Below, piece by piece: positions 39,339-47,780 of a stretch of 64,000 nucleotides of DNA (position 1 is the stretch's first letter; each line of letters starts with the position of its first letter). The notes below the pieces were generated by a model that was not told the origin of the DNA, did not search any database, and was given only the letters and a program-made list of their open reading frames with translations. The position numbers were made by a program, and so were the translations under genes. The stretch comes from Paludifilum halophilum (GTDB lineage: Bacteria > Bacillota > Bacilli > Thermoactinomycetales > DSM-45169). The DNA is taken from assembly GCF_002245355.1 (NCBI RefSeq), contig NZ_NOWF01000004.1, positions 281,096 through 345,095 on the forward strand, read 5' to 3'.

Positions 39339-40187
39339 CCCTTCCTTTGAATGTTGAAGCGGTTCGACAGATTTTGGCTGGGGATCCTCGCCTTCAGAAC
39401 GAAGGGTGTCGATCAGTCGGAGAAAGCTCCGATATTCCTCTGGACTCAGAGATTCAATCCGGTCGAGGTCGTCATGAGCCGACTCCAGCATTCGGTTTCT
39501 GATGCGGTTTTCCTTTTCCGACGGGTTCCCCGTTTTTTTTCGATCGGACAGCACATACGTAAAATGACCGGCGATGCTGGCCGTAATCGAACCGATCAAA
39601 CCGATTCCCGTAAACATCAGGACGACAGCGATTAAGCGACCGCCGAGCGTCACCGGAGAAATGTCCCCGTAACCCACAGTCGTGGTGGTAACGATCGCCC
39701 ACCAGACAGCATCGCTGAAATGGGTGATTCCCTCATTGGCCGGTTTTTCCAGCAAGTAGACACCGCCGGCTCCCCAAAGCATCATCGTTGCAGCCACTCC
39801 CAGGGAGAGTTGGACCTCCTTTGCTTTTAACAATCCCCATAGGAAGGAAGACATTTAAATCAGGTGAACTAGGCGAATCAACCGCAATAGGCGAAAAGGA
39901 CGGAAGAAGGATTCGAAGGGAATCATCGCAACCAAGTCAAACCAGTTGCGCAGTACGAATCGGCGTTTGTTCGGTGCATGCCACAACCGGATCAGATAAT
40001 CGACAGCGAACCATGCGATCAAACACCAGTCGATCCAGAGCATCACTTCCGGGGTAAAAGGCGATGAAGCCCCCGGTTGGACCGTTTGATGGATTAAGAT
40101 GACCGTATAACTGAAAACGACGAGTGCGGTAACCGATTCATAGAGAGGCCGTAACAGGGATTCCAGCTTCGAAGGTTGGATCTTCAT
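39336..40187 (-). pseudogene. Voltage-gated-type K+ channel interrupted by an in-frame TAA
   Basis: One six-helix potassium channel written as two adjacent frames in the same phase. Upstream part (39855-40187, 110 residues) has S1-S4-like helices ending in an arginine-rich segment RRFVLRNW..RPFRLLRLIRLVHLI. A TAA at 39855-39857 follows, and the next codon is ATG. Downstream part (39336-39854, 172 residues) has S5, the filter TTTTVGYGD, S6 and a charged tail. There is no ribosome site before the second ATG. AAAGGAG stands before ATG 40187. Either a recent nonsense mutation, a base error, or a two-chain channel using coupled restart. Confidence 0.8.
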
Positions 40188-40287
40188 CGAAAGCACTCCT
40201 TTGCTGAATCCAATCAACCTTATCTATCGTAACATGAAAGCCGGTAAAGGAGGTCTTTGAACCCGCCCGAAAAATTTAGCAAAGGGG

Positions 40288-40316
40288 TTGCACAGAAGAC
40301 AGGACCGTGTTATTAT
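40288..40316 (+). promoter_or_regulatory. Promoter of the orphan 5S rRNA gene
   Basis: TTGCAC, 17-base spacer, TATTAT, ending 7-8 bases before the 5S 5' end. Confidence 0.65.
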
Positions 40317-40323
40317 AATGGAT

Positions 40324-40441
40324 GTCTGGTAATGATGGCGGAGGGGATCCACTCGTTCCCATCCCGAACACGAAAGTTAAGCCCTCCAGCGCCGATGGTA
40401 CTTGGGGCTTTCGCCCCCGGGAGAGTAGGACGTTGCCAGGC
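40324..40441 (+). rRNA. rrf: 5S rRNA (isolated copy)
   Basis: 118 bases with the 5S hallmarks: paired ends GTCTGGTAA/TTGCCAGGC, GATCCACTCGTTCCCATCCC, CGAACACGAAAGTTAAGCCC, loop E-type GGTACTTGG and GGGAGAGTAGGA. No 16S or 23S gene is nearby, so it is not part of an rRNA operon. Own promoter in front and terminator behind indicate independent expression. Confidence 0.95.
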
Positions 40442-40445
40442 GCCA

Positions 40446-40472
40446 AGCAGCTCTGAATGGAGCTGCTTTTTT
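40446..40472 (+). terminator. Terminator of the 5S gene
   Basis: AGCAGCTC/GAGCTGCT stem plus T6. Confidence 0.88.
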
Positions 40473-40733
40473 GTATGAGATTTTTTCGGATGATTGTGCC
40501 GAATGTTAAAGATCGCGTTTCAAGTACCCATTCCGTTACCCGTTTGTTCTGTGATAAGCTTTGATTGAGGTAATCGTCGATTGAAAACCGGCAGGTTGGT
40601 GAACAATGATGGGAAGGAAGGTATGTCGAAGTCGGATTATTGGACCTCCCTTTCTTTCCTTATTGAATAAAACAGCCGATGATTCGATGTGTCCGATACC
40701 CCTTTATAGAGATGTGTAGGAGGAAGTGGCCGA

Positions 40734-41507
40734 ATGAAAATCAAACGCCGTTCACCGGATCCCTTTTTTTATTCGGGAGGGGAGACGGGGATTCTGCTGA
40801 TTCATGGATTTACCGGCACTCCTTCGGAAATGAGACCGATGGGAAACTATCTGAAGCGGCGGGGTTATACGGTTTATGCCCCTTTGCTGGCAGGACACGG
40901 CACTTCCCCTGAGGATATGGAGTGTACGTCCTGGAACGACTGGTGGAACAGCGTTCTGGAAGGTTATGAACGGTTGCAGCAGGAGGGGGTTCGCCGGATG
41001 TTCGCGGTCGGTCTGTCCATGGGCGGTTCTTTAGTTCTCAACCTGGCCCGAACCCGCCCGCTGGACGGAGTCGCCGCCCTTTGCGCCCCGATCCGCCTTC
41101 AGGACCGCCGGGTCTATCTCGTGGACGTCGTTCGTCATGTGTGGCCCTACTTGAAACGAAACGGTACAAAACCGACTCATATCGAGGAACACCTCGTTCC
41201 TTATGACAGGACCCCTCTCAAGTGTGTTTCGAGCCTGCGCAAGTTGGTTCGACATGTCAGGCGTCACCTGTCTGAGGTAAAGGTTCCGGCCCTGATTGTG
41301 CAGGCGGAACGGGATGAGACGGTGGTACCGAAGAGCGCTTCCTACATATACGAGGCGATTTCGTCAAAAGATAAAACCATCCGATGGTATGCGAATTCCA
41401 GCCATATCATTACCCTGGACAAAGAACGGGAACGGCTTTTTGCCGAAGTGGAGCGATTTGTGTCCCGCATCGCCGGTAATCCCGATTTCCCGAGTGCTTC
41501 CCGGTAG
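40734..41507 (+). CDS. est: Carboxylesterase, EstA/YvaK type
   Basis: Alpha/beta-hydrolase of 257 residues acting on short carboxylic esters. Oxyanion region ILLIHGFTGTPSEM, nucleophile elbow VGLSMGGSLVL (Ser near 97), Asp in IVQAERDETVVP (near 196) and His in NSSHIITLDKER (near 226) give the catalytic triad. In Bacillus and Geobacillus it sits between secG and rnr, as here apart from the inserted channel and 5S gene. GGAGGAAG precedes the ATG. Confidence 0.92.
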   Translation: MKIKRRSPDPFFYSGGETGILLIHGFTGTPSEMRPMGNYLKRRGYTVYAPLLAGHGTSPEDMECTSWNDWWNSVLEGYERLQQEGVRRMFAVGLSMGGSLVLNLARTRPLDGVAALCAPIRLQDRRVYLVDVVRHVWPYLKRNGTKPTHIEEHLVPYDRTPLKCVSSLRKLVRHVRRHLSEVKVPALIVQAERDETVVPKSASYIYEAISSKDKTIRWYANSSHIITLDKERERLFAEVERFVSRIAGNPDFPSASR

Positions 41508-41523
41508 GGAAAGGAGTATGAAC

Positions 41524-43887
41524 GTGGTAGAAGAAAGAGACATGATTGAATTTATGCTAAAAAAAGCATACAAGCCGATGACGGCGAAAGAGCTTCAGCA
41601 CATCTTCCAAGTGGAAGACCCGGAAGAGCAGAGCGGTTTTCTGCAATTGCTCAGCCGTCTGGAAGAAGAGGGGAAAATTGTTCGCACCCGCGCTGACCGG
41701 TATGGGGTGCCGGAACGGCTGAATTTAGTACGGGGGCGGTTACAGGGCAATGCCAAGGGATTTGGTTTTGTCATCCCGGACCCGGAAATGCCCCATGAAC
41801 AAGATGTCTTTATCCACGGGAATGAGATGAACGGAGCGATGGACGGAGACCGAGTCTTGGCTCGCGTTCACAGCCGGCGGAAGGACGGGCGCCGCCCGGA
41901 AGGGGAAGTGGTGCGCATTCTGTTCCGGGGCCGCTCCATTATCGTGGGAACTTATACGGATTCCAAGCATTTCGGGTTTGTCGTTCCTGATGATAAGCGG
42001 TTACCTGCGGATATCTTCATTCCCAAGGAAGCCCGGAACGGGGCGGAAGAGGGTCAGAAAGTGGTTGTGGAGATCCTTCGGTATCCCAACGGACGTAAAA
42101 GTGCCGAGGGGAAAGTGACGGAAATTTTGGGTCACAAGGATGAAGCCGGAGTGGACATCCTGTCCATCATTCGCAAGTACCAACTGCCTGAGGGATTTCC
42201 CGATGAGGTGCTGGCGGAAACGGACCAGGTGCCGGAAACCATCGACGAACAGGAGATTCGGGGACGGCGTGACTTGAGGGATCGCCGTATGGTGACCATT
42301 GACGGGGCAGACGCCAAGGACTTGGACGATGCCGTTTCGGTGGAGCGTTTGGACAATGGTAATATTCGCTTGGGCGTTCATATCGCCGATGTCAGCTATT
42401 ATGTGAAAGAAGGCAGTGCTCTCGATCGGGAAGCATATCAACGGGGAACCAGCGTCTACCTGGTGGATCGAGTAATCCCGATGTTGCCCCAACGCCTTTC
42501 CAACGGGATTTGCAGTCTCAATCCCCAAGTGGACCGGCTGACCATGACTTGCGACATGGAGATGGACGGAAAGGGAAATGTCGTTCGTCACGAGATTTAT
42601 CCCAGCGTCATCCGCACCAATGAACGGATGACCTATACCGATGTGAAAAAAATTCTCGTCGATGAGGATGAGGAGTTGATCCGGCGGTACCAGCCGTTGG
42701 TGGAGGACTTCCGTCTGATGGCTTCTCTGGCTAAAACATTGCGACAACGGCGGTTTATGCGGGGAGCGATCGATTTCGATTTTCCAGAAGCGAAGATCCG
42801 GGTGAATGAACAAGGCCAACCGGTGGAGATTGTCAACCGTCCCCGTACCATCGCCGAGCAAATGATCGAAGAGTTCATGTTGGCGGCTAACGAAACCGTT
42901 TCCGAGCATTTCTACAAGGGAAAGTTCCCTTTCGTTTACCGGATTCACGAAAATCCGGATCCTGACAAGCTCCAATCTTTCTTTGAATTTATCACGCTCT
43001 TCGGTTATACGGCCAAGGGGAAAGCGGACAAAATCAAGCCCCGGGTGTTACAGCAATTGCTGGAACAGATCGACGGAAAACCGGAAGAGCCGGTGATCAG
43101 TACGGTGATGCTTCGCTCGATGCAGCAAGCCAAGTATTCCGCTGAATGTCTGGGTCACTTCGGCCTCGCTGCTCAGTTTTATTCTCACTTTACCTCTCCG
43201 ATCCGCCGGTACCCGGATCTGATCATTCACCGGATCATCTGGGAAGTTTGGGAAAATGGAGGCACTCTGTCCCGAGAGCGGAAAAATGAACTGGACGAAT
43301 GGCTGCCGGAGGCCTGTAAGCACGCTTCCGAACGGGAACGCCTGGCCATTGACGCGGAGCGAGAGACGGATGATCTGAAAAAAGCGGAGTACATGCAGGA
43401 TAAAGTGGGCGAGACCTATGACGGAATCATTAGCAGTGTCACCTCTTTCGGTGTATTCGTGGAGCTGGCGAACACTATCGAAGGGATGGTTCATGTCAGC
43501 TTTATGACGGACGATTATTACCAGTATGATGAACACACGTATTCCCTCGTGGGGGAACGGACCGGAAAATCTTACAACATCGGTGATGCTGTGACGGTAA
43601 AGGTGATCGGAGTCAATCTGGATGAGCGAAAGGTGGACTTCGAACTGGTTGAGGAATCGACGGAAAAGCCTGCCCCCGCCCGCCCCCGAAAAAGACGGAG
43701 GAAAAAAGAAGGACCGAAAAAGGCGGGAGCCAAAAAACAGGTGAAAAATGAAGCTGTCGGTAAAAAAACGAGGCGTGGAAAAGACCGTGGAAAAGACCGT
43801 GGGAAAGGCGGTGGAAAAGAGGGCGTAAAAAAAAGAAGAAAAAGAGAGCGCAATAGAGGAAAGAAAAGACGGCCCAATAAACGGTAA
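41524..43887 (+). CDS. rnr: Ribonuclease R
   Basis: Processive 3'-5' exonuclease that degrades structured RNA and works with tmRNA/SmpB. 787 residues: N-terminal helix-turn-helix and cold-shock domains, RNB catalytic block with DGADAKDLDDAVSVE (metal aspartates, near 265-280), HIADVSYYVKEGS, HFTSPIRRYPDLIIHR, then S1 domain GETYDGIISSVTSFGVFVEL and a very Lys/Arg-rich tail (about 70 residues). GTG 41524 is seven bases after AAGGAG; the ATG 41518 is too close to that site. Confidence 0.95.
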   Translation: MVEERDMIEFMLKKAYKPMTAKELQHIFQVEDPEEQSGFLQLLSRLEEEGKIVRTRADRYGVPERLNLVRGRLQGNAKGFGFVIPDPEMPHEQDVFIHGNEMNGAMDGDRVLARVHSRRKDGRRPEGEVVRILFRGRSIIVGTYTDSKHFGFVVPDDKRLPADIFIPKEARNGAEEGQKVVVEILRYPNGRKSAEGKVTEILGHKDEAGVDILSIIRKYQLPEGFPDEVLAETDQVPETIDEQEIRGRRDLRDRRMVTIDGADAKDLDDAVSVERLDNGNIRLGVHIADVSYYVKEGSALDREAYQRGTSVYLVDRVIPMLPQRLSNGICSLNPQVDRLTMTCDMEMDGKGNVVRHEIYPSVIRTNERMTYTDVKKILVDEDEELIRRYQPLVEDFRLMASLAKTLRQRRFMRGAIDFDFPEAKIRVNEQGQPVEIVNRPRTIAEQMIEEFMLAANETVSEHFYKGKFPFVYRIHENPDPDKLQSFFEFITLFGYTAKGKADKIKPRVLQQLLEQIDGKPEEPVISTVMLRSMQQAKYSAECLGHFGLAAQFYSHFTSPIRRYPDLIIHRIIWEVWENGGTLSRERKNELDEWLPEACKHASERERLAIDAERETDDLKKAEYMQDKVGETYDGIISSVTSFGVFVELANTIEGMVHVSFMTDDYYQYDEHTYSLVGERTGKSYNIGDAVTVKVIGVNLDERKVDFELVEESTEKPAPARPRKRRRKKEGPKKAGAKKQVKNEAVGKKTRRGKDRGKDRGKGGGKEGVKKRRKRERNRGKKRRPNKR

Positions 43888-43925
43888 CAGGAAAAGCGGA
43901 TGCCCGAAAGCCGGCTGGATAGTGA

Positions 43926-43954
43926 TTGACCCCCGTACCCTTTTGCGATATACT
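43926..43954 (+). promoter_or_regulatory. Sigma-A promoter of smpB
   Basis: TTGACC, 17-base spacer, TATACT, 33 bases before the start. Confidence 0.75.
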
Positions 43955-43986
43955 AAATGGTGCAGTTTTTTAGGGGGGTGAGCCGA

Positions 43987-44457
43987 ATGCCCAAGGGTGG
44001 CGGCGCAAAGGTAGTCGCACGAAACAAAAAAGCATTCCATGAGTATCATATCGAAGATACTTATGAAGCGGGCATCGTGCTCACCGGGACGGAGATCAAG
44101 TCCATCCGGCAGGGTCGGGTTAATTTGAAGGACAGCTATGCCTGGATCGACAAAGGGGAGATTTATTTGTTGAACATGCATATCAGCCCCTTTGAACAAG
44201 GGAACCGTTTCAACCATGACCCGACTCGAACCCGCAAACTCCTGTTGCACAAAGGTCAGATCGACAAGCTGATCGGTCTCACCCAACAGAAAGGTTTTAC
44301 TTTGGTTCCCCTGGACTTGCATTTACGGAACGGATTTGCTAAAATCCAACTTGCGCTGGCCAAAGGGAAAAAGCTTCACGATAAGAGGCGGGCCATCGCC
44401 AAAAGGGATGTGGACCGGGAGATCCGAAGGGAACTTAAAGAGCGGATGCACCGGTAA
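43987..44457 (+). CDS. smpB: SsrA-binding protein SmpB
   Basis: Escorts tmRNA to stalled ribosomes and mimics codon-anticodon pairing. 156 residues: [43 protein letters not shown] segment, [13 protein letters not shown], and the basic tail [28 protein letters not shown] precedes ATG 43987. Located just before its RNA partner ssrA. Confidence 0.97.
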   Translation: MPKGGGAKVVARNKKAFHEYHIEDTYEAGIVLTGTEIKSIRQGRVNLKDSYAWIDKGEIYLLNMHISPFEQGNRFNHDPTRTRKLLLHKGQIDKLIGLTQQKGFTLVPLDLHLRNGFAKIQLALAKGKKLHDKRRAIAKRDVDREIRRELKERMHR

Positions 44458-44473
44458 AAAATAAAAAAGTCCC

Positions 44474-44502
44474 TTTACATGATCAGAAGATGGTGTTATA
44501 AT
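44474..44502 (+). promoter_or_regulatory. Sigma-A promoter of ssrA
   Basis: TTTACA, 17-base spacer, perfect TATAAT. Confidence 0.75.
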
Positions 44503-44539
44503 GATAAATGTTGGCGCTTGAGATAACCCATCGAAATCC

Positions 44540-44911
44540 GGGGGCGTTTTTGGGACTCGACGGGGACAGATCGAGCGTCGGTAGCGAGCCGAGGGGCTGC
44601 GACCTTCGTGAAAACGCAGACGCCAAATGTAACTGGCAAACAAGAAACTCAACCTCTGGCTGCAGCTGCTTAATCGTAGCTCACCAGGATCCGATGCGCT
44701 ATCGCCCGTGTAGCGTAGCCGGGTCTCATAACTCAGCGGGCTAGCTGATCGGATGGTCACCGGCCGATAAGCGAAACGAAGGTGACTAGCTCGAAGGAAC
44801 GCCTGTCACTGGGCAGTCCCTAGGGCGAACTCCACAATACAGTGACTGCGCTCGGAGAAGCCGTCGTGGCGATGTCTTCGGACAGCGGTTCGAATCCGCT
44901 CGCCTCCACCA
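44540..44911 (+). ncRNA. ssrA: Transfer-messenger RNA (tmRNA)
   Basis: Rescues stalled ribosomes. 372 bases; ends pair as an alanine acceptor (GGGGGCG/CGCCTCC) with encoded CCA, and the 3' T-arm GGTTCGAATCC is present. The tag frame ends at TAA 44671-44673 and encodes ...GKQETQPLAAAA, a hydrophobic Ala-rich degron as expected. The typical GGGACTCGACGGGGA block near the 5' end confirms it. Confidence 0.96.
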
Positions 44912-44925
44912 ATATCAAGCCACAC

Positions 44926-45001
44926 GCTGATGTAGCTCAGCTGGCAGAGCACTTCACTCGTAATGAAGGGGTCGGGGGTTCGAATCCCTCCATCAGCACC
45001 A
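44926..45001 (+). tRNA. tRNA-Thr (anticodon CGT)
   Basis: Cloverleaf with acceptor GCTGATG/CATCAGC, anticodon arm CTTCA-CTCGTAA-TGAAG, T-arm GGTTCGAATCC and encoded CCA. Confidence 0.95.
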
Positions 45002-45025
45002 TTCTCGCTCATTTCAATCTTATAT

Positions 45026-45101
45026 GGGGCATTAGCTCAGTTGGGAGAGCGCTACACTGGCAGTGTAGAGGTCAGCGGTTCGAGCCCGCTATGCTCCACC
45101 A
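45026..45101 (+). tRNA. tRNA-Ala (anticodon GGC), integration site
   Basis: Acceptor GGGGCAT/ATGCTCC, anticodon arm CTACA-CTGGCAG-TGTAG, encoded CCA. Its last 18 bases are the attachment sequence repeated at 58063 and 62447. The gene itself stays intact. Confidence 0.95.
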
Positions 45102-45125
45102 TACAGTTTCAATGATTTTTATTAA

Positions 45126-45165
45126 GTGTCAAAATCCTTGATATGAAAGGAATTTGACGCTTTTT
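45126..45165 (+). terminator. Terminator inside the left end of the element
   Basis: GTGTCAAAATCCTT/AAGGAATTTGACGC stem with T5; it replaces the native terminator for the tRNA transcript after integration. Confidence 0.7.
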
Positions 45166-45200
45166 CTTTTTCATGGAATGTCAATACATTTCATTTAAAC

Positions 45201-45222
45201 GTAGTCAAATACGTAGTCAAAA
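45201..45222 (+). repeat. Left arm-type integrase site
   Basis: Two TAGTCAAA units in tandem; nearly identical copy at 57984-58005. Differs from the right copy at one base. Confidence 0.65.
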
Positions 45223-45234
45223 TGTCGTCGTTTT

Positions 45235-46380
45235 TTACAGATTTACATAGCTTGAAAACTTTTGTATGGCTTGTTCTTGCGCTTTTTTTGTAACATGTGT
45301 GTAAATGTTCATTGTCGTTTTTATATCACTATGACCGAGCCGATCTTGTACTTCTTTTAACGTAGCACCTGCTTCAAATAAAAGCGAACAGTGGGTATGA
45401 CGTAAACCATGTGTCGTCACTTTCTTTAAATTGTACTTTTCTTGAACGTATAGCATCCATTCACGAGTTTTTGACGGTTGTATAAATTCATTCTTCTCAT
45501 TGCTGAAAACGAGTTGAGATGGTTTAGATGTATTAAAACCAAGCTTGAAATAATCTTCTTTCTGTTTCTTTTTCCACATCCTTAATACGCCCATTGTTTT
45601 TTCATCCATCTTTATCGTTCGAGCTTCATTCGTTTTTGTTGACTTGATATAAAGCTTACTGTTTTTCCCGCGAGAAAGCGCCTTGTTAATGCGTATTTCT
45701 TTTGTTTTAAAGTTTATGTCGCGCCATGTCAGCGCTAACGCTTCTCCTTTTCTCATGCCACTGAATGCGAGCAAACGAAATAGCACGTATGCTTTCACAT
45801 TTGTTTCTTTTTCCAAACATGAAAGAAATTCAATTAATTGTTCACGAGTGTAAAAGTTCTTTTCGTCTGTTTCATCAGGTAATGGTTTATTCCTTTTTCT
45901 TGGAAGCTCGACTAAATCAAACGGGTTTTTTTGAACAAAATCACGTTTGACAGCAAAGTTAAATACTCGAGAAGCATATGCTTTAACCTTACTAATGTTT
46001 TTAAGTTTTTTCGCCCAATCGTTTACAGCTTTCTGGCATATATCAACCGTAATTTTTTCAATTTTATATTCACCAATGCTAGGAAGGATATGATTATCAA
46101 ATAAGCTAACCGTTTTTACAAACGTGCTTTGTTCTACAGTGTTTTCATACTGAAGTAACCACAACCCATAAACTTCTTTAAATGTTTCTGCCCGTTCTTT
46201 TCTAAACTCGCCACTTGCGACCTGCAATTTAATTCGTGCCAATGCTAATTCCGCTTCTTTTTTCGTTTTAAAGCCGCGTCTAGTTGTTCGCATTTGTTTT
46301 CCTGTGGCTTCATCTGTTCCTAAATAAACTTGAAATTCATATCTAATCTCCCCATTTTTCAATTTGTATTGTTTAATCAC
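45235..46380 (-). CDS. int: Tyrosine recombinase integrase
   Basis: 381 residues. N-terminal arm-binding domain (RYEFQVYLGTDEATGKQMRTTRRGFKTKKEAE), SAM-like core-binding domain, and catalytic domain with Arg in AFSGMRKGEALAL (near 210), HGLRHTHCSLLFEAG (His/Arg, near 320) and Tyr in TTMNIYTHV (near 358). Type of Tn916/ICEBs1 relatives. It acts at the tRNA-Ala 3' end located 130 bases from its stop codon. Confidence 0.94.
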   Translation of the reverse strand: MIKQYKLKNGEIRYEFQVYLGTDEATGKQMRTTRRGFKTKKEAELALARIKLQVASGEFRKERAETFKEVYGLWLLQYENTVEQSTFVKTVSLFDNHILPSIGEYKIEKITVDICQKAVNDWAKKLKNISKVKAYASRVFNFAVKRDFVQKNPFDLVELPRKRNKPLPDETDEKNFYTREQLIEFLSCLEKETNVKAYVLFRLLAFSGMRKGEALALTWRDINFKTKEIRINKALSRGKNSKLYIKSTKTNEARTIKMDEKTMGVLRMWKKKQKEDYFKLGFNTSKPSQLVFSNEKNEFIQPSKTREWMLYVQEKYNLKKVTTHGLRHTHCSLLFEAGATLKEVQDRLGHSDIKTTMNIYTHVTKKAQEQAIQKFSSYVNL

Positions 46381-46428
46381 TTAGTAAAACCTCCTCTAAT
46401 CAATTGCGGGGGCAAATGATTAAAAAGA

Positions 46429-46472
46429 GGGTTTACCTCATAAACCATTATACTCATTTATGAGATAAACCC
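46429..46472. repeat. Inverted repeat between int and xis-like gene
   Basis: GGGTTTACCTCATAAA/TTTATGAGATAAACCC arms around a 12-base loop, one mismatch. Possible terminator or excisionase-binding site; there is no T-run. Confidence 0.5.
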
Positions 46473-46480
46473 ACAATGCG

Positions 46481-46723
46481 CTAAAAACTATGCTCTTGTA
46501 AAAATCGGTCTATCTCTGATTTTTTCACCCTTTTTACCCCATCAATTTCAGCAACCTTTAAACCCATTTGCCGAAATTTCATAAATGTATTGTAAGAGAC
46601 ATTGGCATATTTAGCGGCTGATTTCAGATCGAGCCATTCTTGATGCGGATTCATTTTGTTAAAATATATTTCTAACTGGTCCTTAATAGACTGTATAATA
46701 TCGTAATCAATTTGTTGTGTCAT
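46481..46723 (-). CDS. Small helix-turn-helix protein, probable excisionase
   Basis: 80 residues; the central part WLDLKSAAKYANVSYNTFMKFRQMGLKV..KRVKKSEIDRFL is the MerR/Xis-like winged helix found in excisionases. It sits directly upstream of int on the same strand and overlaps the rep gene by four bases, the usual position of xis. Would direct excision rather than integration. Confidence 0.75.
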   Translation of the reverse strand: MTQQIDYDIIQSIKDQLEIYFNKMNPHQEWLDLKSAAKYANVSYNTFMKFRQMGLKVAEIDGVKRVKKSEIDRFLQEHSF

Positions 46724-47625
46724 TTATTATCACTCCTATGCTTCAGTTTTGTGTATCGAATACGATATTCCTGGTATCCTCCACCGACTTTTTTGTAACC
46801 TGTGTACGTTTTTTGGAACAAAACCTCGTCATCTGAAAATGTCTTCCATTCATCGTTTAATTCAAGTCTAACTTTGGGCTGCTTTAAGTTTTTGGATTTA
46901 AACACTCTTTTTTTATTCATGAACAAAACCTCGTCATCTGAAAATGTCTTCCATTCATCGTTTAATTCAAGTCTAACTTTGGGCTGCTTTAAGTTTTTGG
47001 ATTTAAACACTCTTTTTTTATTCATAAATTTTACAAGTAATTGCGGATCATCAATGTTTTTTTCAAAATATTTACTTATATACCGTCCGATATTTTCTCT
47101 TTGATCTACATCAATCTTTTTTATATTCACTGACCCGTGTGGCCAGATTTCTTTCAAATCTTTATAAGGAATTTTAGGTACAGAAAACAAAACAATATGA
47201 TAATGGATCGCTCCTCTTTTTTGTAACTCCCACACACCAATATATTTTAACTTTGCTTCTTTCGATTTATATATTTTATAATTCAATCTCTTTATAAATT
47301 TATTAAATTCATAATTCGTTTTTTGAATATCATCTATATTTTCTTTAAATGTTAAGGTTAAAAAGCTAGTTCGATGATCAAAGTTTGCATCGATCAATCG
47401 ACCGAGTTCCCAACGCTCATTTCTATGATATTTCTTCATTCGTTCCACACGTTTACTTTTCTCTTCGTATGAAGCATCTTCAAACTTTATATATTCCCTA
47501 TTCGTTTCATTTGATGGACGTGTAAATCCATAGCCAGTCACTTCTTCATACTCGTATACTTCTGTAAAACTGGTTTCAATTATTTTTGTATTGTAATACT
47601 TTAATTTTCCATGTTTAAACACCAC
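46720..47625 (-). CDS. HUH-type rolling-circle Rep/relaxase with an internal 35-residue duplication
   Basis: 301 residues. HUH metal motif in GAIHYHIVLF (near residue 135), an upstream block DHRTSFLTLTFKENID and downstream ENIGRYISKYFEKN, where Tyr would be the nicking residue. Near the C-terminus 35 residues (MNKKRVFKSKNLKQPKVRLE.. to DDEVLF) occur twice in tandem, so the ancestral form was about 266 residues. Start is GTG 47625. Between a palindromic region and the coupling ATPase, this is the likely initiator for replication and transfer. Confidence 0.8.
   Translation of the reverse strand: MVFKHGKLKYYNTKIIETSFTEVYEYEEVTGYGFTRPSNETNREYIKFEDASYEEKSKRVERMKKYHRNERWELGRLIDANFDHRTSFLTLTFKENIDDIQKTNYEFNKFIKRLNYKIYKSKEAKLKYIGVWELQKRGAIHYHIVLFSVPKIPYKDLKEIWPHGSVNIKKIDVDQRENIGRYISKYFEKNIDDPQLLVKFMNKKRVFKSKNLKQPKVRLELNDEWKTFSDDEVLFMNKKRVFKSKNLKQPKVRLELNDEWKTFSDDEVLFQKTYTGYKKVGGGYQEYRIRYTKLKHRSDNK
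46817..47026. repeat. Exact 105-bp tandem duplication inside rep
   Basis: Two head-to-tail copies (46817-46921, 46922-47026), identical over at least 104 bases and 35 codons long, so the frame is kept. Confidence 0.95.
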
Positions 47626-47685
47626 CTTTTTCTCTTCAAATTTGCATATATAACAAGTTAACAGCTTTCGCTTCGCTCAAGCTCT

Positions 47686-47764
47686 CGACCGTTAGAAAAG
47701 TGACCGCTCCGCTTGACCGTTCCACTCTGCTACTGACGTAGCAGTCATCACTTTTCTACGGTCG
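47686..47764. other. Candidate origin of transfer / double-strand origin
   Basis: Nested palindromes: outer arms CGACCGTTAGAAAAGTGA (47686-47703) and TCACTTTTCTACGGTCG (47748-47764), inner hairpin CTGCTAC-TGAC-GTAGCAG (47727-47744). The place, between the coupling-protein and Rep genes, is where Tn916-type elements have oriT. Function is inferred. Confidence 0.55.
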
Positions 47765-47780
47765 AATACGACGAAGCAAA

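Noticed and set aside
43048..44322. 424-codon minus-strand frame across rnr and smpB
   Set aside because: Antisense to two well-supported genes and crosses their intergenic promoter; phenylalanine/serine repeats come from the Lys-rich tail read backwards.
44508..44744. 78-codon frame in the ssrA region
   Set aside because: Inside tmRNA; only the short tag frame ending at 44673 is translated.
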